DNA from: a virus
DNA: 57,618 nt
Virus record (IMG/VR): IMGVR_UViG_3300006916_000056
Coordinates: 1-57,618 of that record
Direction: 5' to 3' (one strand)
The notes under the pieces: generated by a model
The model's database searches: none
Seen by the model: the letters and a program-made list of their open reading frames with translations, nothing else
What the model was told of the DNA's origin: nothing
Shown here: one piece after another, positions 1 through 12,276 of the stretch
How the letters are laid out: every line of letters begins with the position of its first letter
How positions within the stretch are numbered: position 1 is the stretch's first letter
Made by a program: the position numbers and the translations under genes

Positions 1-398
1 AAAACATCATTGAAATGGTCAATTCCATTAATTAATTCAAGTGGACGGTCTGTAGCGATAGTATCAAGGCAATTTTTGATAACTTCATCATCTATTGGTC
101 CAAGTAAACGCATTAGCATCTGAAATTGTCGATTTGTGTTGCCTATGACTTGAATCATTGCTGAATACGCATACGGGTACTCCTTGAAGTCGCTCAAAAG
201 GTGTTTTTCGTATTGGTCGAGTGTTCCGAGAAGGACGTGGAGTGCGTCAATGTGTGCTTTAACATAATTATCGGCTTTTAGAGGGTCATCACGTTGCATT
301 GCCTTCAATCTAGTCTCAAAAGCGTTTCTAGCGATAAAATCCTGTTGGGCTTGCTCCCAATTTGAGTATAACATTTGCATTTCAACGGTTTCTTCCAT
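1..398 (-). CDS. Hypothetical helical protein, partial at window edge
   Basis: The frame is open from an ATG at 398 down to the left edge with no stop, so only the first 132 residues are visible. The protein is charged, rich in predicted helix, and has no Cys pairs or membrane segment (MEETVEMQMLYSNWEQAQ at the start). I do not recognise the family. The start is supported by a class-2 TATA element at 411-428, centred about 26 nt upstream, so the mRNA is probably leaderless. That promoter type otherwise precedes replication genes in this window, which hints at a role in DNA metabolism but does not show it. Confidence 0.75.
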   Translation of the reverse strand, partial: MEETVEMQMLYSNWEQAQQDFIARNAFETRLKAMQRDDPLKADNYVKAHIDALHVLLGTLDQYEKHLLSDFKEYPYAYSAMIQVIGNTNRQFQMLMRLLGPIDDEVIKNCLDTIATDRPLELINGIDHFNDV

Positions 399-410
399 GT
401 TTATTCGTCT

Positions 411-428
411 GTTCACACCTATATTAAC
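411..428 (-). promoter_or_regulatory. Class-2 TATA promoter of the partial left-edge gene
   Basis: The minus strand reads GTTAATATAGGTGTGAAC. It aligns with the 17-mer class-2 element found before PCNA, the helicases and the ssDNA-binding gene, though GTGTGAA replaces GTGGGGA. The TATA centre is about 26 nt from the ATG at 398. Confidence 0.6.
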
Positions 429-527
429 TACTATCGCTCATAAACCTCATTCTGTCCGATGTACTGTATTGTCTGCGGGTTTTGAAACTATGGAAATGCT
501 TACAAACGATTACGCAGCGTCGTAAAC

Positions 528-767
528 ATGGCTCAACGTCGCCAACGGATGATGGACCAAGTAAAATCATGTATGCCGACGGGTCGTTGGATGACTTCTC
601 ATGAAGTGTTATATTATTTTGGAAAAAAATATCCAAAGTATGCCCCAAACAGTCGAGAAATGAGTCAAGTTCTTCAAAGAATGCCGGAAGTTGATACACG
701 GAAGGTTGGATTAAACGGAAGTACGGAGTTCCGTCTTAAAAATCGTCATCATAACCGAACTTTGTGA
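528..767 (+). CDS. Small probable winged-helix protein
   Basis: This 79-residue basic protein is one of only three probable plus-strand genes. Its layout (TSHEVLYYF, then REMSQVLQRMP, then a Gly turn and STEFRLK) resembles a small winged-helix fold: helix, recognition helix, wing strand. It could be a DNA-binding regulator, but no family is certain. It is divergent from the left-edge gene, and its last 32 bases overlap the end of the convergent sulfotransferase gene. A weak TTACAAAC sequence lies about 26 nt upstream. The opposite-strand frame here gives a less protein-like sequence and was not called. Confidence 0.6.
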   Translation: MAQRRQRMMDQVKSCMPTGRWMTSHEVLYYFGKKYPKYAPNSREMSQVLQRMPEVDTRKVGLNGSTEFRLKNRHHNRTL

Positions 768-1278
768 AATCCTCAGCATAGTAGACTCTAACTTTCTCTT
801 TAGTTTCATTGTTGTAGTAACTTTTCCAATCTGTGATGCTCCGCAACAAATTAACTTCTTCATTATTGATGAAAGGAAGAGAATGAAAGTCGTCTTCAAA
901 GGTTTCAAAGTGAATAAAAATGTATGTTCCGTCATCAATGTAATGAGTAAGTGGTTCTAGTATATTTTCACGTTCAGTTACGAAGTCAACAAACTCTTCA
1001 AACGTATTTTTGTTGTATTGATGATTAGGTTGCCAATGATTTTTGATTAATTGATAGAACGACACAAGCCGGGAAAACGGGTTTCGCACTGATAGTATTC
1101 TAGGGAAGTCCTTAGCATGTTCTGGAACAGACCAAGAATGACTCATGCGCTTCGGTTCACCACCACCACCACCGAGAAAACCATGCGGCTGTAAAATAGT
1201 GAAAAGATAACGCCCACCAGTTCTAGGTGGGGTCATCAAAACGTACTCTTCGTTATATGATGCTGTTCCTTCATACAT
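736..1278 (-). CDS. Sulfotransferase-family protein
   Basis: This 180-aa protein looks like a compact PAPS-dependent sulfotransferase. Near the N-terminus TPPRTGGRYLF matches the 5'-phosphosulfate-binding loop, and SVRNPFSRLVSFYQLI matches the 3'-phosphate-binding motif (R-x-P-x-x-R-x-x-S). The C-terminal VRVYYAEDFTKFGYD also resembles family ends. Such enzymes transfer sulfate to sugars or tyrosines. It is shorter than most family members, so catalysis is unproven. It starts 6 nt after the stop of the collagen-like gene at 1285-1893, so it is probably co-transcribed with the fibre genes. A fibre glycan or a host surface sugar is a reasonable substrate guess. Confidence 0.72.
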   Translation of the reverse strand: MYEGTASYNEEYVLMTPPRTGGRYLFTILQPHGFLGGGGGEPKRMSHSWSVPEHAKDFPRILSVRNPFSRLVSFYQLIKNHWQPNHQYNKNTFEEFVDFVTERENILEPLTHYIDDGTYIFIHFETFEDDFHSLPFINNEEVNLLRSITDWKSYYNNETKEKVRVYYAEDFTKFGYDDDF

Positions 1279-1284
1279 AAAGTA

Positions 1285-1893
1285 TCAACCACTAATGTAA
1301 TCTGCTGGAACATTAACAAGACTTGTGCCATCTGCAAAAACAAACGATACTGTTCCGTTTCTTGAGTCAATTGACATTTCAGTAAGAGACGTATTTATTC
1401 TTCCACCATCACCCGTTACTAAAATCTCACCACCGCCGCCACCACTACCGGGTGGACCAGTAGGTCCTGTCGCTCCAGCAGCACCTTGAGGGCCAGTTGC
1501 ACCCGCAGGTCCGGTAGGTCCAGTAGCACCTTGAGGACCGGGTGGACCTGTTGCTCCGTTACTTCCGGCAGGGCCAGTAGGACCAGTCGGACCAGTAGGC
1601 CCTGTAGGACCTGCTGCTGCTCTTGACACACCTTGTTCCTCTTCCAACTCTCCATAGTCGAACCAAGATGGGATAGATGGGAATACACCATCATCATGAA
1701 AAGTCGATTTAGTAGCAATAGAAGATAAGTTCTTCATAGCAGTTCTAAAAGTGTCAAGTTCGGCTTTCTCTGATTCGGTTAAAGTATCATAATAGTTCTC
1801 ACCGTATGCGTTTTGTATTCTTCTCAACCATTCTCTTTGGGTTGCTTTCAATCTTTTCTCTGCTAATTCTTCACTTTCAAAACTTCTGCTCAT
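1285..1893 (-). CDS. Collagen-like fibre protein (short)
   Basis: This protein of about 202 aa has a helical N-terminal part of about 85 residues, then about 20 Gly-X-Y triplets ([11 protein letters not shown] type, about residues 95-150), a GSGGGGG linker, and a short beta-rich C-terminal domain ([14 protein letters not shown]). It should trimerise as a fibre or fibre tip. The ATG at 1893 is preferred over an in-frame GTG at 1902 because GGAGTGA, a good Shine-Dalgarno sequence, sits 5-11 nt before that ATG, inside the end of the upstream gene. It is the last of three tandem collagen-like genes. Confidence 0.85.
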   Translation of the reverse strand: MSRSFESEELAEKRLKATQREWLRRIQNAYGENYYDTLTESEKAELDTFRTAMKNLSSIATKSTFHDDGVFPSIPSWFDYGELEEEQGVSRAAAGPTGPTGPTGPTGPAGSNGATGPPGPQGATGPTGPAGATGPQGAAGATGPTGPPGSGGGGGEILVTGDGGRINTSLTEMSIDSRNGTVSFVFADGTSLVNVPADYISG

Positions 1894-1898
1894 TTTTA

Positions 1899-4700
1899 TC
1901 ACTCCTTCATTTCAAAATAAAACACTACTCTTACTCTTCCCACTTGATTTGTACTTACATATGATGACGGGCTAGTTAATCGTAGATTGAATGTATCACC
2001 TGCAACAAAGCCAAGATTCGGTGATGCGGTTCTTGTATAGGAAGTACCACCGCTTCCGGTTGAAGCCCAAGAATATGTTGTTGCTAAATCCGAACCGTTC
2101 TTTGTAATCTTGTGAATGAAAGAAGTAGACCCGGTTTCCGCACCGACATTACCTACGAACCAACGTATTTCCTTAAGTTCGCAATCAAACGGTATTACTG
2201 CACCCATTGGATTTGTTGAACCATCAGTGTTGTTTACGTTATTGATACCACTACCAAAAGAAAATCTCCAACCGTTTCTAAGACTTGATGAATAATATTG
2301 GTCATTCCATTCTGCTGTAATGAAAAACTTAGCGGGTGTTGCTAATGTTTGCCATCTACTCGAATCATTGGGTGGATTTTCGCCAAAACTGACACCAGCC
2401 ACCGCAATGTAAGTACCGCCTTCGTGAGTAACAACATCACCTATGGAGTAATTACCATCAGCCCAAACATTTTCCCATGAAATTGCACCAGTTGGTCCGG
2501 TAGGTCCAGTTGGTCCAGTCGCTCCGGCAGGTCCAGTTGGTCCGGTAGGTCCAGTAGCACCTGTAGAACCAGTTGGTCCGGTAGGTCCTGTTGGCCCTGT
2601 TCCACCGGGTGGCCCAGTAGGTCCGGCAGGTCCAGTAGGTCCTGTTGCACCGGGTGGACCAGTAGGTCCAGTAGCACCCGCCGGTATCGAGAATGCAAAC
2701 ACCTTAGCAGTATTTGGTCCAGAGGCAGTTACGCCTATTGGACCTGTGCTTGCGGTAGGTGTTCCAAATCCGGCGGCAGGGCCGGTTGGCCCAGTAGCAC
2801 CTGTAGGTCCAGTAGGCCCTGCCGGACCTGTAGGACCAGCCGGACCTGTAGGACCAGTAGCACCTGTTGGCCCTATTGGACCTGTTGCACCACTAGGTAT
2901 AGAGAAAGCAAATACTTTGGCTGTGTCAGGACCACTAGCCGTTACTCCAACAGGACCAGTTGAGGCTGTCGGAGTGCCGAAGCCAGCCGCAGCACCAGTA
3001 GGTCCTGTAGCCCCCGCAGGTCCGGTTGGTCCAATAGGACCAGTAGGCCCTGTTGGTCCTGTAGGACCTGCCGCACCTTGACGTATTGAAAAGGCAAAGA
3101 CTTTCGCTGTGTCCGGTCCACTAGCCGTTACTCCAATAGGGCCAGTAGAAGCGGTTGGAGTTCCAAAACCTGCTGCTGTTCCAGTAGCACCTGTTGGCCC
3201 AGTAGCACCCGCAGGTATGCTGAATGCAAATACTTTAGCCGTGTCCGGTCCACTAGCGGTTACTCCGATAGGTCCGGTAGAGGCTGTGGGTGTTCCAAAT
3301 CCGGCAGCCGGACCAGTCGCTCCAGTAGGACCAACAGCACCAGTAGGTCCGGTAGCACCTGTAGGACCAGTAGGTCCTGTAGGACCAGTAGGTCCTGTAG
3401 CACCAGTAGGTCCGGTAGGACCGGGTGGACCAGTAGCCCCAGTAGGCCCTGTTGCGCCAGTTGCTCCCTGTGGTATAGAAAATGCGAATACTTTAGCGGT
3501 ATTAGGACCGCTTGCTGTAACACCAATAGGACCTGTACTAGCAGTAGGAGTTCCGAAACCTGCTGCCGCACCAGCAGGGCCAGTAGGACCAGTAGAACCG
3601 GGTGGACCTGCTGCACCTGTTGGGCCTACATCCCCTGCGGGTATCGAGAAAGCGAATACTTTAGCGGTGTCTGGACCACTTGAAGACACACCAATAGGAC
3701 CAGTGCTTGCTGTGGGTGTTCCAAACCCTGCTGCCGTTCCTGTTGGTCCAGTGCTACCAGTCGGACCTGTTGCTCCAGTAGGCCCTGTCGCTCCGGTTGG
3801 GCCGGGTGGTCCGGCTACACCAGTGCCACCAGTAGGGCCGGGTGGTCCGGCTGGACCTGTAGCCCCTGTCGGACCTGTAGGACCTGTATCTCCCTGTGCT
3901 GCTAAGATGCTCCAATAAGATGTGTTAGTCGGAGTTATTGCACCCGATGTATGTGCTTGAATACAAATGTAAGATGATTCCTCAACGGAATAATAAACAG
4001 CATCGTCAACTGCATAAGCAGTCGAAGTAGCCCATGTACCTTTCCAAACTAGACCCTCTGGACCAACACTACCTGCTGGACCAACAGCACCAGTTGGGCC
4101 GGGTGGACCTGTCGCACCTGTTGGACCAGTCGCTCCAGTTGGACCTGTATTTCCAGTTGGACCTGTATTTCCAGTAGGTCCAGTAGCCCCTGTCGGACCA
4201 GTTGGGCCGGGTGGCCCTGTTGCACCTGTCGCTCCGGTGTCTCCTTGAGGAATACTAAAAGCAAAAACTTTGGCTGTGTTAGGACCGGACGCTGTTACAC
4301 CTATTGGTCCTGTACTTGCGGTAGGTGTACCGAACCCTGCGGCTGTTCCTGTCGGTCCAGTAGAACCTGTAGGCCCAGTAGAACCTGTTGGACCAGTTGG
4401 TCCATCTCCACCAGTCGGACCTGTAGGACCGGGTGGCCCTGCTGCTCCTGTAGGACCTGTTGCTCCTGTAGGACCTGTCGGCCCTGTCGGTCCTGTTGCA
4501 CCTGTCGGTCCTGTCGAACCTGCTGGACCTGTTGCACCTGCCGGTCCTGTCGCTCCAGTAGAACCCGTTGGACCTGTAGGCCCTGCCGGTCCTGTAGGCC
4601 CTGCTATTCCACTAGAAGCGGTTGTTTGTCTACTTCCATCTCCGAACTTTATACCATCTTCGACTTCTATATCTCCGTCAACTTTGAAATTATCTGCCAT
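1899..4700 (-). CDS. Collagen-like tail fibre protein with repeated spacer modules
   Basis: This 933-aa protein is dominated by Gly-X-Y repeats ([13 protein letters not shown] style). Seven copies of a 32-residue non-collagen module ([15 protein letters not shown] to [10 protein letters not shown]) interrupt the repeats. Two Trp/Tyr-rich modules, one near residue 220 ([17 protein letters not shown]) and one near residue 745 ([16 protein letters not shown]), resemble CBM5/12 chitin-binding domains. The last 130 or so residues form a probable beta-sandwich head. This is the typical layout of a trimeric viral fibre that binds host surface sugars. A GAGGTG Shine-Dalgarno sequence precedes the ATG. 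The gene follows its larger paralogue at 4711-8127 by about 10 nt, so it is probably in the same operon. Confidence 0.88.
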   Translation of the reverse strand: MADNFKVDGDIEVEDGIKFGDGSRQTTASSGIAGPTGPAGPTGPTGSTGATGPAGATGPAGSTGPTGATGPTGPTGPTGATGPTGAAGPPGPTGPTGGDGPTGPTGSTGPTGSTGPTGTAAGFGTPTASTGPIGVTASGPNTAKVFAFSIPQGDTGATGATGPPGPTGPTGATGPTGNTGPTGNTGPTGATGPTGATGPPGPTGAVGPAGSVGPEGLVWKGTWATSTAYAVDDAVYYSVEESSYICIQAHTSGAITPTNTSYWSILAAQGDTGPTGPTGATGPAGPPGPTGGTGVAGPPGPTGATGPTGATGPTGSTGPTGTAAGFGTPTASTGPIGVSSSGPDTAKVFAFSIPAGDVGPTGAAGPPGSTGPTGPAGAAAGFGTPTASTGPIGVTASGPNTAKVFAFSIPQGATGATGPTGATGPPGPTGPTGATGPTGPTGPTGPTGATGPTGAVGPTGATGPAAGFGTPTASTGPIGVTASGPDTAKVFAFSIPAGATGPTGATGTAAGFGTPTASTGPIGVTASGPDTAKVFAFSIRQGAAGPTGPTGPTGPIGPTGPAGATGPTGAAAGFGTPTASTGPVGVTASGPDTAKVFAFSIPSGATGPIGPTGATGPTGPAGPTGPAGPTGPTGATGPTGPAAGFGTPTASTGPIGVTASGPNTAKVFAFSIPAGATGPTGPPGATGPTGPAGPTGPPGGTGPTGPTGPTGSTGATGPTGPTGPAGATGPTGPTGPTGAISWENVWADGNYSIGDVVTHEGGTYIAVAGVSFGENPPNDSSRWQTLATPAKFFITAEWNDQYYSSSLRNGWRFSFGSGINNVNNTDGSTNPMGAVIPFDCELKEIRWFVGNVGAETGSTSFIHKITKNGSDLATTYSWASTGSGGTSYTRTASPNLGFVAGDTFNLRLTSPSSYVSTNQVGRVRVVFYFEMKE
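2682..4344. repeat. Seven repeats of a 96-bp fibre spacer module
   Basis: Copies start near 2682, 2896, 3082, 3214, 3472, 3640 and 4249. Each encodes about 32 residues ([10 protein letters not shown] to AFSIP) and they are separated by collagen triplets. The proteins are nearly identical while many synonymous bases differ, so the copies are not fresh duplications. Confidence 0.9.
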
Positions 4701-4710
4701 TCATCACACC

Positions 4711-8111
<3,401 letters not shown>

Positions 8112-8127
<16 letters not shown>

Positions 8128-8420
8128 ACATCGAAGGATGCCCCTCTTTCGTGGTCATTGAACCGGATAAAGGGTTTATCCTCGTTTCTATTAGATAACT
8201 TTTTGCCACCAAGCATGGAAATTAGAAACTCACGTGCTGCTTCTTCTGTTCCTGTCCTGTCTGGCATAACGTATTCTGCTCCTTCGTGAAACACAACCCA
8301 CATGCCGTCGTCTCTCTTCGTAAGATGAATACCACTATGCTGTCCAGACACGGAAGAGTTCGTAAAAGCCAACATTTCAGTGCGATTATTAGCACCAGTC
8401 TGAGACCATGTTAAGACCAT
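8112..8420 (-). CDS. Hypothetical small protein, fibre operon
   Basis: This 102-aa protein has no recognised family. It contains [15 protein letters not shown], then a strand-turn-strand [11 protein letters not shown], and ends in FDVWQVK. The LTW...DG-W-VF pattern is shared with the neighbouring 116-aa protein, so the two are probably distant paralogues with a small beta-rich fold. It overlaps both neighbours by 10-16 nt, which implies translational coupling. Position suggests a fibre-attachment or fibre-chaperone role, but this is inference. Confidence 0.75.
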
Positions 8421-8761
8421 TCTTCACTCCATCCTTCGTCCCACTTAACCCAGTTTGGGTCAATGTCTGCTTTCTTCATTTTAGGTTTGAATGGAATATA
8501 ATTACTTTCTTCTTCGGGTTCAATAAAATGTGTTCTTAGGACTTCTACCATATGTAATGGATTGTAATCACAACCGTTGCCGACTTGAATAGTTCCTCGA
8601 CCTGCATAGCCTGTAAAAACGAATGTCCATGTCCCATCTGATTTGCATACAACGGTAGCAACGTGGTCTCCATTCTCATCAATACCGAGAAGTTCCATAC
8701 CGAACGCACCGCTTGTCGTCCAAGTTAATTTTTCAGAGTGTGGTATCATGTCTATGTTCAA
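8411..8761 (-). CDS. Hypothetical small protein, fibre operon
   Basis: This protein of up to 116 aa is unrecognised and resembles its downstream neighbour (KLTWTTSGAFGMELLG, then SDGTWTFVFTG). The C-terminus is Trp-rich and acidic ([12 protein letters not shown]). The start is uncertain. A TTG at 8761 would sit about 26 nt from a weak GCATAAAC box, while the in-frame ATG at 8749 (MIPHSEKL) gives 112 aa with no evident ribosome site. Gene overlap downstream suggests an operon with the fibres. Confidence 0.72.
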   Translation of the reverse strand: MNIDMIPHSEKLTWTTSGAFGMELLGIDENGDHVATVVCKSDGTWTFVFTGYAGRGTIQVGNGCDYNPLHMVEVLRTHFIEPEEESNYIPFKPKMKKADIDPNWVKWDEGWSEEWS

Positions 8762-8788
8762 GTCCCCCGACGTGGTTCATTACTGTGT

Positions 8789-8986
8789 TTATGCTTTCAT
8801 TACTGGGCTTCTAGTTTCCCAAACTTCTTCAATAACACGTACCACATTGACGGAAACGGGGTTCGTCTTTCTTTCAGCAGTTATTTCATATGCTTGTTTC
8901 AAGGCAACACCGACATTATTGGCGTTAACTTCTAACTGCTCTACTCCTTCTTTACCAAAGTCAACTGAGACTCGGAATTGAGGCAT
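8789..8986 (-). CDS. Hypothetical 65-aa protein
   Basis: This short protein (MPQFRVSVDFGKEGVEQLEV) has a beta-beta-alpha look and no Cys or membrane segment. I do not recognise it. The start is set at the ATG at 8986 rather than an in-frame ATG at 9007. A class-2 promoter at 9001-9017 overlaps the longer version and is centred about 26 nt before 8986, so the transcript is probably leaderless. This makes it the first gene of the transcript that continues toward the fibre genes, although its promoter class is the one used by replication genes. Confidence 0.72.
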   Translation of the reverse strand: MPQFRVSVDFGKEGVEQLEVNANNVGVALKQAYEITAERKTNPVSVNVVRVIEEVWETRSPVMKA

Positions 8987-9000
8987 GATAAATCTTTGAC

Positions 9001-9017
9001 TCCCCACCTATTTAATC
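9001..9017 (-). promoter_or_regulatory. Class-2 TATA promoter before the 65-aa gene
   Basis: The minus strand reads GATTAAATAGGTGGGGA. The GGTGGGGA tail directly after the TATA box is shared with the PCNA, ssDNA-binding and helicase promoters. It overlaps the end of the XPF-like gene. Confidence 0.75.
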
Positions 9018-9845
9018 ATGTAATATACGATGAATCTTCTCGGCTGTTTTCTTGCCTATTCCATCTATTGCCATTATCTCTTCAACAGTAGCATTTGCTA
9101 GACTGGCGAAGTTCGGAAATGTCTCAACTATTCTACGTCGCGTCTTAGTTCCAATCTTAGGTAATGATTCAATCATGGCGTTTCTATAATCACTCGGCTT
9201 CGCACCTTTTGGTCTCGGAACGTAAACTCTAGGGTCGTCATCTTCAATCTTATCGACCAGTCTCTTGATGAGTTCGGCAGCGTCATGCTTGTCGGGGATG
9301 AATAGAGGGGGGTAGCCGACTGCACATAGAGAAGCAATATATCCGAGAAGGATTCTCTCGTTCACATCTCGCATCATAACATCTGCTTTGATTTCTTCAT
9401 AAGACTTCGTTACTACAAGATAAGAAAACTCAGCCTCTTCTCTCATAGCACCAAGTTGTCTTAATCTCCTATCGTCGAAAAGTGAAGGTAGAAAGTCATC
9501 TTCTTTTCTTTCTACGGAAACACTTCGAGTTGAAATGTCTCCAGACCCGGTGTTCAGATGAACAATTTCAAAACCAAGATTGTTGAGATATTCAGCGATA
9601 ACCCAATGCTCTCTATGGTCTACCTTTTGTTGTCTATCTAACAATTCGTTTATGATAGCCCTACCGAGCCATTCACAGCGTTCTTCTATCGAGTCGGGTA
9701 TTTCCCCAACTTCAACGCTACCACCGCTTAGAAGGCGTAACAAGGCAAGTTTACGGCCTAATCCACCACTACTCGCCGCCTCTGCAAAAGCAACAGGGTC
9801 GTCTAATATTTCTTGAGGCTTGAATGTCTTGTTTGCGGGGGTCAT
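9012..9845 (-). CDS. XPF/Hef-type ERCC4 structure-specific nuclease
   Basis: This protein of about 277 aa has the ERCC4 nuclease signature: GDIS at about 102-105, VERKEDDFLPSLFDDRRLRQ at about 111-130 (the GD...ERK...D active-site pattern), then two C-terminal helix-hairpin-helix motifs (LPKIGTKTRRRIV and IDGIGKKTAEKI). The family cuts branched DNA such as forks and flaps in archaea and eukaryotes, often together with PCNA. There is no helicase domain, as in short archaeal XPF. The ATG at 9845 is chosen because it gives a 4-nt ATGA overlap with the primase stop. A TTG or ATG-like start at 9860 would give a longer overlap. Confidence 0.88.
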   Translation of the reverse strand: MTPANKTFKPQEILDDPVAFAEAASSGGLGRKLALLRLLSGGSVEVGEIPDSIEERCEWLGRAIINELLDRQQKVDHREHWVIAEYLNNLGFEIVHLNTGSGDISTRSVSVERKEDDFLPSLFDDRRLRQLGAMREEAEFSYLVVTKSYEEIKADVMMRDVNERILLGYIASLCAVGYPPLFIPDKHDAAELIKRLVDKIEDDDPRVYVPRPKGAKPSDYRNAMIESLPKIGTKTRRRIVETFPNFASLANATVEEIMAIDGIGKKTAEKIHRILHD

Positions 9846-11002
9846 ACTTTCTTGCTCCATTTGCGTTTAATCTTCTTTTTCTTAGGGAATGCTTTGATAT
9901 ATTTAGGACATGCGTCGCCAATACAACAACGGTCTCTTTTCAAAGTTGAACAATTGGCATTTGTGTGGTATCTATCGTTATGAAATATTGAACGAAGTTG
10001 ATGTCTTCGATAATCATGATTCTCAACATCAACGTAGCCCCTTTCATTCGCTAGTTCAATCCAGAGAGCGTCGAAGGTCTCCAAATCCATACCTAGAGAC
10101 TTGGCGAACATTGCCGTATGGACTCTCGCTTTGTGATATGGATTCATTGTTCTCAACTCATTAATAACGCCGGGGCATCTAACTTCTAGTGAAGCAAGAA
10201 ACTGTCCCAGTGATGTTTCAACATTGACATTGATTTGACTTGAGTTAACAGGACGAAGTTCCACATCTTCCTTATTGATTCTCACGTCTATGTATGTAAT
10301 GAGTTCCTTCAAGTTGAATGTCTTACTTCCCAGAATGTAGTTTCCAACATTTCTCGGACGGTAAGAATGTTTCACAATATCATCATGTCCACCATAAAGC
10401 ATCTCTCTAGTAACAGGCATTGCATGGCGGCCACTTATCTCTCCATGTCTATTCACATGTTTAGTAAATGGAAATCTACACAACCGCTTAGGGTCGCCAG
10501 TAGTTTGGACATCGAGTGTATTTAAGCCAAGTAAAACCTTCAAGTGAGTCTGAGTTGTATTAACGATTTTCCGTAGTGCATCTGCTGAACCATCAGTATG
10601 TTTGTACTTGAACAAAGTCGGTCTGTGCATGATGAATAAATGATAACCCTTTGAGCCAGAATATTGAACCCAATGAGCAATGTCGTGTTCTTCTAGGTAC
10701 TGAGATAACTTAACAGCATCAGCGTAAGCATTCTCCGGCTTGGTGTCATGGTCGAAGTCGAAGAAGGTGAGACGGTATTGTATCTGCGTAGGCAGTTGTT
10801 TACCGCCGCCATCATACCCCAAGCCGTCATAACCCTGTGTACTGATAAAGCACGAATTAGAGCCGTTCCATTCAACAAAAGAAGCATAAGCATCTTCGGG
10901 TGTAAAGATGAAATGTTGTCTTGGATTTCCAACTGCACGTGGGTAATGTGTGAAGCCTAATTGCTCACATAATTCCTCAAACTGTTGGAAGTCAAGTCTC
11001 AT
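9842..11002 (-). CDS. priS: Archaeo-eukaryotic primase catalytic subunit (PriS-like)
   Basis: This 386-aa protein shows the archaeo-eukaryotic primase motifs: TFFDFDHD near residues 79-86 (metal-binding DxD), SGSKGYHLF near 115-123 (nucleotide binding), and LDVQTTGDPKRLCRFPF further on (third catalytic Asp plus Lys/Arg). The C-terminus has a Cys cluster (CSTLKRDRCCIGDACPKY) followed by a Lys-rich tail, possibly a zinc or iron-sulfur site. It should make primers for viral DNA replication. No PriL partner is visible, so the Cys-rich tail may replace it. The ATG at 11002 overlaps the previous stop (TGATG). A TTG one codon earlier was rejected. Confidence 0.88.
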   Translation of the reverse strand: MRLDFQQFEELCEQLGFTHYPRAVGNPRQHFIFTPEDAYASFVEWNGSNSCFISTQGYDGLGYDGGGKQLPTQIQYRLTFFDFDHDTKPENAYADAVKLSQYLEEHDIAHWVQYSGSKGYHLFIMHRPTLFKYKHTDGSADALRKIVNTTQTHLKVLLGLNTLDVQTTGDPKRLCRFPFTKHVNRHGEISGRHAMPVTREMLYGGHDDIVKHSYRPRNVGNYILGSKTFNLKELITYIDVRINKEDVELRPVNSSQINVNVETSLGQFLASLEVRCPGVINELRTMNPYHKARVHTAMFAKSLGMDLETFDALWIELANERGYVDVENHDYRRHQLRSIFHNDRYHTNANCSTLKRDRCCIGDACPKYIKAFPKKKKIKRKWSKKV

Positions 11003-11211
11003 CAATTCCCGTCCAATATTTTTGTAAATGTGTCCGAAAGACTTCTCAATTCTTTCTTGATTCTTTGTTCATATGCTAGGTCTATTTGCTGCTCTGTTAT
11101 TCCCATAGCCGATTTCAGTAAGTCAACTGTAACTAACAGCCTCAAACTCTCTACATCGTCCTCAGTAAAACCAAGCATCTCTTCTATTTTTTTCATTACG
11201 TCTTCTTTCAT
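11002..11211 (-). CDS. Hypothetical small helical protein between PCNA and primase
   Basis: This 69-aa, highly charged, all-helical protein (MKEDVMKKIEEMLGF) is not recognised. It is coupled on both sides: ATGA overlap with PCNA upstream and TGATG overlap with the primase downstream. Its position suggests a replication accessory factor, for example a bridge or primase cofactor. No motif proves it. Confidence 0.75.
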   Translation of the reverse strand: MKEDVMKKIEEMLGFTEDDVESLRLLVTVDLLKSAMGITEQQIDLAYEQRIKKELRSLSDTFTKILDGN

Positions 11212-12032
11212 TCTTTCACCGCTTCTGTTGCTAAAACTGATGTAAACTCTCCATCAGTTGAATCTATAATAACGAATGCACCTTCTCTATGTTTCGAGAT
11301 ACGTACTTCAGTTGTATCAATTGAAAACTTACGAAGTATAGTATCGAGGTTTTCACTGAATCTAATAGTCCAAGATGTAGGCTCAATAACAGATTCATAT
11401 TCCACGTCAGACCATGAACGTGTCGTCTTAGAAGTCCAATGACCGGCCATACATCTACCCTCGCCTCGATTCTTTTCGTTCAAGAATAATTCAACATACG
11501 GGGCTTTCGCTACCTTCATATCTTTCAAACAGTTCTTGAGTTGACTCATAGACATTTCAATAATATAATCAGCCGGTTCATTTCTAAACATGGGGAATGT
11601 TCTCACACCATCCACGATAGGTAAAACCCAACGGTCGGGTATTGTCAAACATTCATCCTCGTCAGCACAATTGATTTCTGCTCCTGTCGTTTCTCCTTGT
11701 ATGCGAATCATACTATGAGTGTCCGTAGTGATACGAACATTTTCACTCTGAAACTTTAGTTTGAGAAGATTCGAAAGTTCCTTTGGGTTAACCAAAAGTA
11801 CACAAGGCTCTGCCAGTGAACTAAGGACACCCCATCGGTCAACAAATACTTGAAGTGTTCTCGTTTGATTCGTAGTCCAAATAGAAGCACCGTCGTTGTC
11901 GAATAAAATACGTACTGGGGTGGGTGGGTCATCCACTGTCCCTGCATCGAGAAATCGTGTAAGAAGGCTAGTTGCGGCTGTTATGTCCACCTGTCGAGAC
12001 ACAGCACTATTAGGAGTGTTCTCTCTAGCCAT
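11208..12032 (-). CDS. Probable PCNA-like sliding clamp
   Basis: This protein of about 274 aa has the size and beta-alpha-beta pattern of PCNA. A first half contains RILFDNDGASIWTTNQTRTLQVF and KELSNLLKLKFQSENVRIT. A second half begins near FPMFRNEPADYIIEMSMSQLKNCLKDM. It would tether polymerase and the XPF-like nuclease to DNA. The sequence is divergent, so the call rests on layout and on neighbours (primase, nuclease). The start is moved to the ATG at 12032 (MARENTPNS) because the class-2 TATA box at 12046-12063 covers a longer in-frame start at 12056. Confidence 0.66.
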   Translation of the reverse strand: MARENTPNSAVSRQVDITAATSLLTRFLDAGTVDDPPTPVRILFDNDGASIWTTNQTRTLQVFVDRWGVLSSLAEPCVLLVNPKELSNLLKLKFQSENVRITTDTHSMIRIQGETTGAEINCADEDECLTIPDRWVLPIVDGVRTFPMFRNEPADYIIEMSMSQLKNCLKDMKVAKAPYVELFLNEKNRGEGRCMAGHWTSKTTRSWSDVEYESVIEPTSWTIRFSENLDTILRKFSIDTTEVRISKHREGAFVIIDSTDGEFTSVLATEAVKE

Positions 12033-12045
12033 GCTTTGAACGTAG

Positions 12046-12063
12046 TTCCCCACCAATATAAAC
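12046..12063 (-). promoter_or_regulatory. Class-2 TATA promoter of the PCNA-primase-nuclease operon
   Basis: The minus strand reads GTTTATATTGGTGGGGAA. The TATA centre is 26.5 nt from the ATG at 12032, which predicts leaderless transcription of the PCNA, 69-aa, primase and XPF-like genes. Confidence 0.85.
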
Positions 12064-12072
12064 GAACTTGTG

Positions 12073-12276
12073 TTATTGCCCGCCTACACGTTGACCGTAG
12101 TTGTATTCTGGTAGCCAGTCTAGGTACATTATGTACTCATTAACTGCCTTACAATATTCACAGTCGTAGTCTAGTTCAGAGATAGAATGACCGCATGGTC
12201 CTTTCCAATGATTCTGGATTTCCCATGCGGCCAAACCGTCCTTCAAGAATTGAAGTCGAGGGTCGAATGCACTCAT
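12073..12276 (-). CDS. Hypothetical Cys-containing small protein
   Basis: This 67-aa protein has CGHS and CEYC (spacing C-x11-C-x2-C plus a His), a possible small zinc site, and an aromatic C-terminus (EYIMYLDWLPEYNYGQ). The family is unknown. It is translationally coupled by an ATGA overlap to the 90-aa gene upstream and so is expressed from that gene's class-1 promoter. Confidence 0.75.
   Translation of the reverse strand: MSAFDPRLQFLKDGLAAWEIQNHWKGPCGHSISELDYDCEYCKAVNEYIMYLDWLPEYNYGQRVGGQ

Noticed and set aside
424-699. Minus-strand frame of about 91 codons opposite the gene at 528
   Set aside because: It overlaps the plus-strand gene almost fully, covers the promoter of the left-edge gene, and is less protein-like.
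2746-3918. Long plus-strand frames rich in GPVGPV and APVGPV opposite the fibre genes
   Set aside because: They are the antisense of Gly-X-Y repeats, which read as Gly/Pro/Val on the other strand. They lack promoters, and the minus-strand genes have proper starts and domain structure.
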